Shown here: in pieces, positions 31,078 through 38,033 of the stretch
How the letters are laid out: each line of letters begins with the position of its first letter
How positions within the stretch are numbered: the first letter of the stretch is position 1
Source of the DNA: Deinococcus indicus
GTDB taxonomy: Bacteria > Deinococcota > Deinococci > Deinococcales > Deinococcaceae
DNA: 64,000 nt
Assembly (NCBI RefSeq): GCF_002198095.1
Contig: NZ_NHMK01000020.1
Coordinates: 124,001-188,000, forward strand
Direction: 5' to 3'
Translations under genes and position numbers: made by a program
The notes under the pieces: generated by a model
What the model saw: the letters and a program-made list of their open reading frames with translations, nothing else
What the model was told of the DNA's origin: nothing
The model's database searches: none

Positions 31078-31683
31078 TCAGCGCAGGCCCAGCTGCCGTT
31101 TGGCGACGGCCAGCAGGCGCCGGCGGTCCTCCAAGCCGTTGCGCCCGCCGTTGATGCCTTCGGTCACGCGGGTCACGTCGTCCCGCAGCGCGGGGCGGCT
31201 CAGGCCTCGCGCGTTCCAGTACGCCCCGGCCACCAGCGCGCCCACTCCGTACTGCAGCAGCAGGTCCGGGTTGGCCACCAGGTCGAAGCCGACCAGCCGG
31301 CCGTACGTCTCGTAGTTGCTGCGGCCCGTCAGCTGGATCAGGCCGCGTCCCCGGAAGCGCCAACCATCCCCGGGCTGGGTGTTGCCCATGCGGCCGCCAT
31401 ACACGGTGTTCGCCAGCCGCTCCGGGTTCCCCGCACACGCCTGCGCGGCCGCCAGCGTCCGGAAGCGTGTGGGCCACACCTGCATCAGCCGCTCTGCCCG
31501 GTAGTGCAGGTTCTCCTCCCTGGGCACCAGGCCCGACTCGTGCGCCAGTTGTGCGAGCAGGTGCGCGAGGACCAGCGGGTCCGTGAGGCCCTGCTGGTCG
31601 AACGCCCAGCCCAGCTTCGTGGCAGCCGTCTCCGGATCTGGGTGGCGGGCGTTCAGGGCGCGGATGAGGTCAGGGGTGATCAT
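31078..31683 (-). CDS. GH19 chitinase-like endolysin
   Basis: 201-aa lysis enzyme of glycoside hydrolase family 19, which in phages cleaves the peptidoglycan glycan chain. Motifs are LAHESGLVPREENLHYRAERL, with the likely catalytic Glu49 and Glu58, then RMGNTQPGDGWRFRGRGLIQ and LTGRSNYETYG. No signal peptide is present, so release depends on the holin-like proteins encoded just upstream on the same strand. The ATG has GGAGG 6 nt upstream. Confidence 0.92.
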   Translation of the reverse strand: MITPDLIRALNARHPDPETAATKLGWAFDQQGLTDPLVLAHLLAQLAHESGLVPREENLHYRAERLMQVWPTRFRTLAAAQACAGNPERLANTVYGGRMGNTQPGDGWRFRGRGLIQLTGRSNYETYGRLVGFDLVANPDLLLQYGVGALVAGAYWNARGLSRPALRDDVTRVTEGINGGRNGLEDRRRLLAVAKRQLGLR

Positions 31684-31788
31684 AGGGTTCCTCCATCAAA
31701 AGACTTGAATTCGACCGCGGCCGTCCGGCACCACAGCGGTGACCACTGGTCTTGGACAACAGCGCCCATCTCATGCAAAATCTGAACC

Positions 31789-32253
31789 ATGCAGTCACCG
31801 GAAGCCTGGAAGGCCGTCCCCGGTGCAGAACACCGATACGAAGCCAGCAGCTACGGACGCGTCCGTAGCCTCGACCGGACCAGCCCCACCGCCGGGGGCC
31901 GCACCGCCCAGGTCAAGGGCCGCGTCCTGAAACCGGTCGTCCGGCCGAACGGCCTGGCCACCGTCACCTGCGACGGTCGACGCTTCCAGCTGCACCTGCT
32001 GATCGCTGAACTGTTCGTCGACCGGCCGCCCGGCACCCGGTATGTCCGGCACCGGAACGGGGACCGGTCCGACCATGCCGCCGTGAACCTGGAGTGGGTC
32101 AGGAGCCTCCAACCGAACGGTGCCACGGACGATCAGATCGCGATGGTGGGCGCCATGCACCGGGCGTTCCGGATGACGCGGCGTGATATGGCCGCCCGGA
32201 CCGGCCTGAGCGTGCAGCAGATCGGTCAGATCATCAAGGAGCTGGACGGGTAG
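31789..32253 (+). CDS. NUMOD4/HNH homing-endonuclease-like protein
   Basis: 154-aa protein. A NUMOD4 motif (EAWKAVPGAEHRYEASSYGR) is followed by an HNH-like core (QLHLLIAELFVDRPPGTRYV then RHRNGDRSDHAAVNLEWV) and a C-terminal helix-turn-helix (MTRRDMAARTGLSVQQIGQI). It is free-standing and inserted, in opposite orientation, between the endolysin and holin genes, a typical homing-endonuclease site. The middle His is preceded by VR rather than the common VNH, so activity is uncertain. Confidence 0.8.
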   Translation: MQSPEAWKAVPGAEHRYEASSYGRVRSLDRTSPTAGGRTAQVKGRVLKPVVRPNGLATVTCDGRRFQLHLLIAELFVDRPPGTRYVRHRNGDRSDHAAVNLEWVRSLQPNGATDDQIAMVGAMHRAFRMTRRDMAARTGLSVQQIGQIIKELDG

Positions 32254-32273
32254 AGGGCCATCCGGGCTGCCCT

Positions 32274-32612
32274 TCACCCGTTCCGGCACTGCTGAATGAG
32301 GCGGGCGCGGCGTTCCACCATGCCCAGCACGGCCCAGATGCCGTCCAGGATCGCCCAGGTGACCAGCAGCAGGGCCGCGAGGTTGCGGTACGTCTCCTCG
32401 ATGGGAATGAAGGCCGGCAGGGGGCCGGCGCTGCCGTGACGCCAGACGAAGAACACGCCAGCAACCGCGTGCACGATCACGGCGAACAGCCGGCGCTCGC
32501 GCTGGTCCGGCCAGCTGAGGGCTGTCAGGATCAGGCGGATCAGGGCACTGATGAACCACCCGCCCGCCAGGACCGCCCACATGAGTTTCAGCCAGTAGCC
32601 GTCGATGATCAC
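32274..32612 (-). CDS. Holin-like membrane protein
   Basis: 112-aa membrane protein with about three helices (LMWAVLAGGWFISALIRLIL, LFAVIVHAVAGVFFV and LAALLLVTWAILDGIW) and a short charged C-terminus, a size and layout usual for holins or spanin-like accessories. It overlaps the preceding gene by 4 bp (ATGA) and lies upstream of the endolysin, separated by the HNH gene. Assignment is by topology and position. Confidence 0.6.
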   Translation of the reverse strand: MIIDGYWLKLMWAVLAGGWFISALIRLILTALSWPDQRERRLFAVIVHAVAGVFFVWRHGSAGPLPAFIPIEETYRNLAALLLVTWAILDGIWAVLGMVERRARLIQQCRNG

Positions 32613-32968
32613 GTCGCGTCACCTTCCTTCTTGGGAGCGGCCGGACCGGCCGGGTTCGTGAGTTCGCCGAGTTCCACGCCGTACTTCTGTCCGATGAGTT
32701 TCACGGCGGCCCGCAGCGTCCACAGCGGGGGGATGGCCCCGGCGAGCGTGCCGACGGTGGCGCACACGTAATCGTCGAGGGCGGTGAGCTGCACGAGCAG
32801 GACGGTGGTGCTGGCGCTGAACACGAGGGACAGCAGCAGGAAGCCGTACAGCTTTCCCTTGTCCTTGGCCATGTCCATGGCGAGGCTGGTGCCGAGCTGC
32901 GCGACGAGGCCCAGCACGGCGGAGAGGACAGCGAGGAGCCACAGGGGCGGAACGTGTTTTTCAGGCAT
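32609..32968 (-). CDS. Holin-like membrane protein
   Basis: 119-aa protein with three or four helices (LLAVLSAVLGLVAQLG, GFLLLSLVFSASTTVLLVQL, GTLAGAIPPLWTL) and a charged, Pro/Lys-rich tail. The start ATG has GGAG 4 nt upstream. It forms a two-gene membrane cassette with the next gene, as holin/antiholin pairs do. Which of the two makes the hole cannot be told from sequence. Confidence 0.62.
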   Translation of the reverse strand: MPEKHVPPLWLLAVLSAVLGLVAQLGTSLAMDMAKDKGKLYGFLLLSLVFSASTTVLLVQLTALDDYVCATVGTLAGAIPPLWTLRAAVKLIGQKYGVELGELTNPAGPAAPKKEGDAT

Positions 32969-33061
32969 GGAACTCCAGAAGCCGGCCAGGAATGAAGCGC
33001 GACCCAGGGCCGGTCAGGCTGGGGCGCAGGATCAGAGGTGAGGACCACCTATCATCGGGGC

Positions 33062-33277
33062 GTGTTGGACAAGCTCAGCGTGCTGGACCATCAGGGATCT
33101 CAGGTCGTGATCGAGGGCTTCGGGCGCCCCATGACGTTCAAACTTCTGCTCGACGAGTACGTGCTGGAGGATCAGGAGACGCTCGTGCAGATCTGGTTGC
33201 ATCCGATGCAGGACGTGACGGTCCGCCTGTCGCGGGTGGGTGCTGGGGCGTGGGACGTCATCGTCTGGCCGTACTGA
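33062..33277 (+). CDS. Small protein of unknown function
   Basis: 71-aa soluble acidic protein (LDKLSVLDHQGSQVVIEGFG at the N-terminus, AWDVIVWPY at the end). The GTG is preferred because TATCAT ends 6 nt before it, a leaderless start, while the longer frame from 33038 begins before that box. It is a single-gene unit on the strand opposite to the late genes, ended by a perfect hairpin: a probable moron. Confidence 0.6.
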   Translation: MLDKLSVLDHQGSQVVIEGFGRPMTFKLLLDEYVLEDQETLVQIWLHPMQDVTVRLSRVGAGAWDVIVWPY

Positions 33278-33339
33278 AGGCCGGGGTGTGGTTTGATGGG
33301 TGGGCAGGTCTCCGGGTGTGGACCTTGGACCTGCACCAG

Positions 33340-33371
33340 AAACAGCCACTCTGTAGGGAGGGTGGCTGTTT
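33340..33371. terminator. Terminator-like hairpin
   Basis: AAACAGCCAC and GTGGCTGTTT form a perfect 10-bp stem with short A and T runs at the outer ends, so it can work in both directions. Confidence 0.65.
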
Positions 33372-33450
33372 CGCCTGTGTTGTCCGGTACCCTGCTCTGG
33401 CGGGACTGGCCCGCAGCGTAACGCCGCAACTCTGGGAAGGGAGGCGGCGT

Positions 33451-33456
33451 TACGCT
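33451..33456 (+). promoter_or_regulatory. Leaderless -10 box (TACGCT)
   Basis: TACGCT lies 7 nt before the ATG at 33464, which decides between that ATG and a GTG directly before it. Confidence 0.5.
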
Positions 33457-33463
33457 ATGGGTG

Positions 33464-33751
33464 ATGCCGTTGCTGGAAGCCGCGTTCGTTCTCGACACCC
33501 CGATTGACACGCAGGAAGTTCGCGAAGCGGTGTCTGCCGTTGCCCGCCAGATGAATGTGATGCTGGTCGACGTGCACCTGGACATTGATGAGGGGCCCAG
33601 CGGTGAGGTGCAGTTCGTGCAGGCAGAACTGCTGTGCACGCCGGAGGAGGCGCACATGTGGCTGATGCGTGTGCTGGTCAGGCTGGAGGGCGAGGAGGGG
33701 TACGCGGAGCTGGTCACGGTCCGGATCGATGGGGTGGAATTCCAGGCATAG
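33464..33751 (+). CDS. Small acidic protein of unknown function
   Basis: 95-aa acidic protein (MPLLEAAFVLDTPIDTQEVR start; VDVHLDIDEGPSGEVQF in the middle). The ATG is chosen from the TACGCT box 7 nt upstream. It stands alone on the plus strand between the lysis cassette and the tail-fibre region, with hairpins after it. No family is recognised. Confidence 0.6.
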   Translation: MPLLEAAFVLDTPIDTQEVREAVSAVARQMNVMLVDVHLDIDEGPSGEVQFVQAELLCTPEEAHMWLMRVLVRLEGEEGYAELVTVRIDGVEFQA

Positions 33752-33770
33752 GCCCTCCAGGGATGAAGAA

Positions 33771-33843
33771 CCCCCGCGCGTTGGCGGGGGCAGTCGGGTT
33801 ACTCAGGCGATTCGAAGGGAGAGCCGCGCGGCTCCCCTTTCCT
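33771..33843. terminator. Two terminator-like hairpins
   Basis: CCCCCGC/GCGGGGG (33771-33790) with GTTCTTC on the minus side, and GAGCCGCGCGGCTC (33821-33834) followed by CCCCTTTCCTT on the plus side. Together they insulate the plus-strand small gene. Confidence 0.45.
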
Positions 33844-33963
33844 TCGTGTTCAGGGCCTGATACCGGGTCTGATTCTGTGTGTTATCGAGTCTGGATAGCT
33901 GCTGGGTGGTGGTCGCCTGCACCTCTGCGCACGCAAGGGCTTGCAGAGGTGCAATAGTTTCTT

Positions 33964-34281
33964 ATGACCACCGATAGTCGGGAGCAATTAGAGAAGCTGG
34001 TAGAGTACTGCGATCAGATTCTGAAAGATCTGAAATATATAACTGAGCACATGAATTATAAATATTTCATGGAGCATGGATTTGAGCTTCACTTCGGCAT
34101 CACAGATACTGCCGACAGCACAGAAAGGATATTCAAAGGTGCTCAGGGCTTATTGAACTCCAGTACTTCGTCGCAAAAAAATGTTAAGGAAATGCTAGAT
34201 GCATACCCGGTGATGATCGAGCAACTTGATCTATGCAAACGTGTTATCTCCATCCTTCACCGTTCATATCCAACAAACTAG
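33964..34281 (+). CDS. AT-rich gene of unknown function
   Basis: 105-aa helical protein (EQLEKLVEYCDQILKDLKYI and NVKEMLDAYPVMIEQLDLCK are amphipathic). Its base composition is far more AT-rich than its neighbours and its codons end in A or T often, a sign of recent transfer from another host. It is isolated on the plus strand. GAGG lies upstream of the ATG. No family is recognised. Confidence 0.65.
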   Translation: MTTDSREQLEKLVEYCDQILKDLKYITEHMNYKYFMEHGFELHFGITDTADSTERIFKGAQGLLNSSTSSQKNVKEMLDAYPVMIEQLDLCKRVISILHRSYPTN

Positions 34282-34356
34282 GATACGCTCCCGCCATTCT
34301 TTAGACTGGCGTACAGATCGGCTTGGAACGCCCTGGCCTGCTCTACGCTCTGCGCG

Positions 34357-34863
34357 CTAGCACCTCTCGTACAGCCCGCGTCGAACACGGCGAATCAACC
34401 CCTCGCGGTGCCACTGCATCAGCGCCACCCTGGCGCGATCTCGCGCTGCATCGTCGGCGCTGCCGTACAGGCGCAGTGCCATCTCGGTAATGCTGGCAGG
34501 CCACGTGGCCCCCTGCGCTCGCACCCACAGCGACTCCTGCGGCGGTAGTAGTCCGGCGGTGCGCAACTCACCCACGCGGCGGTACACACTGACGGGGTGC
34601 AGGTTGAGCTGCCTGCCGATCTCTGCCTGTGAGAGTCCGGCGCGGAAGAGTGCCAGCACCCGCGCGGCGATCTGATCACCCTCCCGCCGCGCCAGCGCCA
34701 GCCGCAGCGCGCCCCGCCACACAACCTGCCAGTCGCCTAGGCTGCTCAGGTCGGTGGGCAGATCGCCCCGCGCGGCCTCCCACTCAGCCGGGGTAGGCAG
34801 TATGGCCTCCCGCCGCACGTAGTCGGCCAGCGCCTCCAGCAACTCCGCCTCGCTCACCCGCAT
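34357..34863 (-). CDS. Helix-turn-helix protein
   Basis: 168-aa protein. A central HTH (LFRAGLSQAEIGRQLNLHPV, then SVYRRVGELRTAGLLPP) resembles sigma-factor region 4 or resolvase-type HTHs, and a second winged-helix-like part lies at the C-terminus (ALMQWHREGLIRRVRRGLY). The start is the ATG with TACCCT 5 nt upstream; a longer frame to 34938 runs over the divergent promoter and is rejected. Its start codon is only 10 bp from that of a divergent 41-aa gene. It is probably a regulator of that promoter pair, but this is inferred. Confidence 0.65.
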   Translation of the reverse strand: MRVSEAELLEALADYVRREAILPTPAEWEAARGDLPTDLSSLGDWQVVWRGALRLALARREGDQIAARVLALFRAGLSQAEIGRQLNLHPVSVYRRVGELRTAGLLPPQESLWVRAQGATWPASITEMALRLYGSADDAARDRARVALMQWHREGLIRRVRRGLYERC

Positions 34864-34873
34864 ATCGTAGGGT
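34864..34873. promoter_or_regulatory. 10-bp spacer between two divergent start codons
   Basis: The two ATGs face away across ATCGTAGGGT. On each strand a TANNNT box (TATCGT plus, TACCCT minus) ends 5 nt before the start, so each -10 box overlaps the other gene's first codons. Confidence 0.5.
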
Positions 34874-34999
34874 ATGACCCAACGCGACCGTGATCTGCGC
34901 CGCCTTGCCCGCCTGACCATAGAGCGCCAGGACGGCACACTCTGGACTGCGAATGACGAGGCGGCGTACCAGAAATTGCTACTGCGCCTGAGAGGCTAG
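34874..34999 (+). CDS. Very small protein (41 aa)
   Basis: 41-aa basic protein (MTQRDRDLRRLARLTIERQD start, ending LLLRLRG). Coding is supported by high GC3 and the TATCGT box 5 nt upstream. The stop overlaps the 3' end of the convergent SGNH-hydrolase gene by 4 bp. Divergent from the HTH gene. Function unknown. Confidence 0.5.
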   Translation: MTQRDRDLRRLARLTIERQDGTLWTANDEAAYQKLLLRLRG

Positions 35000-36642
35000 C
35001 CCGTCACATCCGGGAACGACATGCTGTAGCACGTCACCGTTCCCTCGTAGGCGACAAGGCCAGGGTGGAAATGCCGGAACAGGCTGCTCGCCAGCGTCGC
35101 CCTGAGCGTGCCGTCGATGTACACTCGCACGTTCGCGCCGTCGAACTCCACGTCCCACAACTCGCCGCTGACCCCTGTTGTGAACGCACCCGCGCCCGCT
35201 GCGCTCGCTGTGATAGCCGAGTTTGTAAACTCTCGGATTTCGACTGTGGTGCCGACCCGCACCACGATGTAGCCACTGGTCAGGCCGAACGCGGGCAGGA
35301 ATGGGCGGCGGGCAGCAGCGAACGCGAGACCGTACAGGGCGTTGCCCGTGCTGCCCTGGAGGCGGGCGGTGATGCGGGCCGTGCGGGCCGTGCTGCTACT
35401 GCCATCTGCGAGTGTCGTGATAACGCTGCGGGTGTCCAGCACATGCGCCCAGGTCGCGGCGGGTGCCGTGACACTCACGCCCGCCACGTCCGGGCGGGTG
35501 ACGGCGCTGCTCTGCCCGGCAGTGAGGAGCGTCGGTGTGGTGTCAGCGCGGACCAGTCGGAGCTGCGCGATCTCGATGATGCCGCTGGCGCAACCCACGA
35601 TCACGCCACGCACCCCCGCAGGCAGCACGTGCCCGAGCGCGGGCGTCATGCCGTTGCCCGCCGTGGGGATGGTCGTGAAACGGTTGGCGACCTTCGACCC
35701 GGCCCCGAAGTAGTACATCTGCACGGTCCCGATCCCCTCGGTCCCGCCGCTGTAGCAGTCCGCGATCACGCGGCAAGGCGCAGCCACGTCGAGCGGGATC
35801 ACGGCCACCTGTCCCGCCGTGAGGCGCAGGGTGGCGCGTCCAGGCACGCCGCCTGAAATTGGCGTGCGCGTGATGAGCGTGCCGCCGTTGTGGTGCATCT
35901 GCTGCGGCAGGATGGTGTCACCCGGCCCCACGCGCGGCGGACGCGCACCGTTCGTGCCGAGGTGCATGGCGATGTTCCATGCGATCTGGTTGTAGGCGTA
36001 TTTACTCAGGTGGACGTTATCCGTCCAGATTTCATCGTCCGGTAGGCCGCGCAGGAGGCTCAGGGTGTCGATGAACGGCACGCCGTACCGGTCGGCCACA
36101 ATCCGCGCCGCCTCGCCATACGCCCGGATGAGGCGATTGTTTCCCTGGTTCAGCACGGGCGGCGGGGCCAGGACGATCACCTGCTGCCCCTGCGCGATCC
36201 GCCGGTCGATCAACTGCGAGAGCTGCTGCTGATACACGGGGATCGGCACGGTCCCACTCGGGTACCCGCCGTAATTTTTCGCATCGTTCGTGCCGTACAT
36301 CAGGATGGTGATGTCACCGCCCGTCGCGTTCGCCCAGCGCGTCAGCCCCTCGGTGGTCCGGTCGCCCGGAAATCCCCGGTTCACCACGGTGGTCGTGCGG
36401 CCCAGAACGAACGACAGCGCCCCGGCCAGCGTCTCCGGGTACGGCGTGGCGCTGCGCGTGATGGCAGAGCCGTTTGTGCCTGCGGTGGTGCCTGTCGCAC
36501 TGGTGTCCTGCCCGTAGGTCAGGCTGTCACCCTCACAGTTGATGATGATGCTGGTGCTGTTGGCGATTTTTGCCATTGCTGCGCCGAGCGTGGGGGCCGT
36601 GCGACTGGCACGCGGAATGGCTGGAACGTCAAGGATACCCAT
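34996..36642 (-). CDS. Tail-tip protein with SGNH/GDSL hydrolase domain
   Basis: 548-aa virion-type protein. The N-terminal SGNH hydrolase has block I CEGDSLTYG (Ser40), block II NRGFPGDRTT, block III YGTND (117-120) and block V TDNVHLS (Asp208, His211), a complete catalytic set for an esterase or deacetylase. The C-terminal part (about 240-548) is beta-rich with a lectin-like FDGANVRVYIDGTLRATL segment. Position at the end of the tail module and this layout suggest a receptor-binding protein that trims acyl groups from the envelope or surface polysaccharide. Confidence 0.8.
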   Translation of the reverse strand: MGILDVPAIPRASRTAPTLGAAMAKIANSTSIIINCEGDSLTYGQDTSATGTTAGTNGSAITRSATPYPETLAGALSFVLGRTTTVVNRGFPGDRTTEGLTRWANATGGDITILMYGTNDAKNYGGYPSGTVPIPVYQQQLSQLIDRRIAQGQQVIVLAPPPVLNQGNNRLIRAYGEAARIVADRYGVPFIDTLSLLRGLPDDEIWTDNVHLSKYAYNQIAWNIAMHLGTNGARPPRVGPGDTILPQQMHHNGGTLITRTPISGGVPGRATLRLTAGQVAVIPLDVAAPCRVIADCYSGGTEGIGTVQMYYFGAGSKVANRFTTIPTAGNGMTPALGHVLPAGVRGVIVGCASGIIEIAQLRLVRADTTPTLLTAGQSSAVTRPDVAGVSVTAPAATWAHVLDTRSVITTLADGSSSTARTARITARLQGSTGNALYGLAFAAARRPFLPAFGLTSGYIVVRVGTTVEIREFTNSAITASAAGAGAFTTGVSGELWDVEFDGANVRVYIDGTLRATLASSLFRHFHPGLVAYEGTVTCYSMSFPDVTG

Positions 36643-36643
36643 A

Positions 36644-37375
36644 TCAGGAAACCACCAGTGCCGGTTTCGCGGTCACGGCTCCGCTACTGTCGCGGGTCAC
36701 GGCGGCCTGCGTGACGGTTTTACCGCTGGCGTGCGTGACGGTGAACCCGTCGTACACGCTGTGGGTGGCGTTGTAGTTCGTGGCGGTCAGGGTCCCCGTG
36801 CTGCCATCCGGCCATGTCACGGTGGCGGTCGTCACGAGGCCGTCGCTGTTACGGGTGATGGTGGTCGGTTCGTATGCCTCCGCCTGCGTCCACTGCCGCA
36901 GCAGCAGGTTAATATCAGCGTCCCCGACGTTGTTCACGAGGCGCAGGCGGTCCACCTCAGTTCGTGCCTCGTCCGTAGCCTGCACGGTAGCGACCTTGAT
37001 ATCGGTCAAGTCCAGCACGGCGTCCGTGACCCGCTGCGCAGCTGTCGTGGCCGCGCCAGCCGCCTGGTTCGCGGTGCCGGCAGCCCCCTCAGCCAATTCA
37101 GCGGCCGTCACCGCGTCCCCGGCCGCCTGACTGGCCTGCAGGGCGGCCGCCGTCGCGCTGTTCTTTGCCAGGGTCGCCGCCTGAGCCGCCTGGGTTGCCT
37201 GCTGCCCGGCTGCCTGGGTGTCACCACCAAGCTCTTCGAGGTTCTGCCGGGCCGTGTCGGCCAGCTGGGCCGCCACGCTGGCCTCCTCGCCTTTCTGCCG
37301 GGCGTACGCGGCGTTCTGGTTCAGGACGTTCAGGTCGTCTAGGGTGACCACGCGTTTACGGGTTGGGTTCGTCAT
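36644..37375 (-). CDS. Tail fibre / coiled-coil tail protein
   Basis: 243-aa protein. A long Ala/Gln-rich coiled coil (about 20-135; heptads such as AAALQASQAAGDAVTAAELA) is followed by a compact beta domain with TVTWPDGSTGTLTATNYNAT. This is typical of a trimeric fibre or fibre-attachment protein. It lies between the distal tail proteins and the SGNH tail-tip protein, and its start overlaps the upstream gene by 20 bp. Confidence 0.7.
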   Translation of the reverse strand: MTNPTRKRVVTLDDLNVLNQNAAYARQKGEEASVAAQLADTARQNLEELGGDTQAAGQQATQAAQAATLAKNSATAAALQASQAAGDAVTAAELAEGAAGTANQAAGAATTAAQRVTDAVLDLTDIKVATVQATDEARTEVDRLRLVNNVGDADINLLLRQWTQAEAYEPTTITRNSDGLVTTATVTWPDGSTGTLTATNYNATHSVYDGFTVTHASGKTVTQAAVTRDSSGAVTAKPALVVS

Positions 37376-38024
37376 CAGTGACCTCGATCAGTGAGTAGGT
37401 GAAGGTGGCGTCCGGGTGCGCGAAAGCGTCCGGCGGGGCGTCCGTGACGGTCACGCCGCCCAGCGGTTCCACGTCGTAGAACCCCGGTCCTTCCTGCACG
37501 GCGTGCAGCATGCCCAGCGGGTAGTTCCCGAGGACGCCCGTGATGGGCAGCGGGGTGGGCCAAGGGTCGCCCTGGTCGTCCAGGCGCCACAGCGGATCAG
37601 CCAGGAGGTACGTGACGCGGAAGGTGCGGGTGTTGCCCTCCCCGAACGGTTCCTGCTGGTCGAGGACGCCCAGCAGGGTGACGCTGCTGGCCCCCTCGCC
37701 GTACTCGGTCGCGGCGAGGGCCAGGGCGTGCCAGCGTCGGGCGCGCAGGCCCGCGTCCCGCGCGTCCGCGCCTTCCACCCGGAAGGTCAGGGCCAGTTGC
37801 ACGGGCTTCGGGCGGCGGCTCCCGGACGCCCAGGTGCGGCCGCGGGCCGTCTGACGGGGCGTGGTGTTCAGCGGGACGTCCAGGCCCGCGCGGGTCACGC
37901 TGACCGGGTGCGGTCCCTCGCTGGGCAGGTAGATCACGCCCCCCACCACGAGGGAGGGGGGCAGCGTTTCCGGCGGCGTCAGGTCCGGCAGGAGGGGTGG
38001 CAGTCGGGCGGTGAGTATCGTCAT
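37356..38024 (-). CDS. Distal tail protein (Dit-like)
   Basis: 222-aa protein located after the tape measure and the 564-aa tail protein. The fold is not certain, but the GASSVTLLGVLDQQEPFGEG and RTFRVTYLLADPLWRL segments recall phage distal-tail or minor tail proteins. Function is inferred mainly from gene order in siphoviruses. Confidence 0.5.
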   Translation of the reverse strand: MTILTARLPPLLPDLTPPETLPPSLVVGGVIYLPSEGPHPVSVTRAGLDVPLNTTPRQTARGRTWASGSRRPKPVQLALTFRVEGADARDAGLRARRWHALALAATEYGEGASSVTLLGVLDQQEPFGEGNTRTFRVTYLLADPLWRLDDQGDPWPTPLPITGVLGNYPLGMLHAVQEGPGFYDVEPLGGVTVTDAPPDAFAHPDATFTYSLIEVTDDEPNP

Positions 38025-38033
38025 GGGCCTCCT

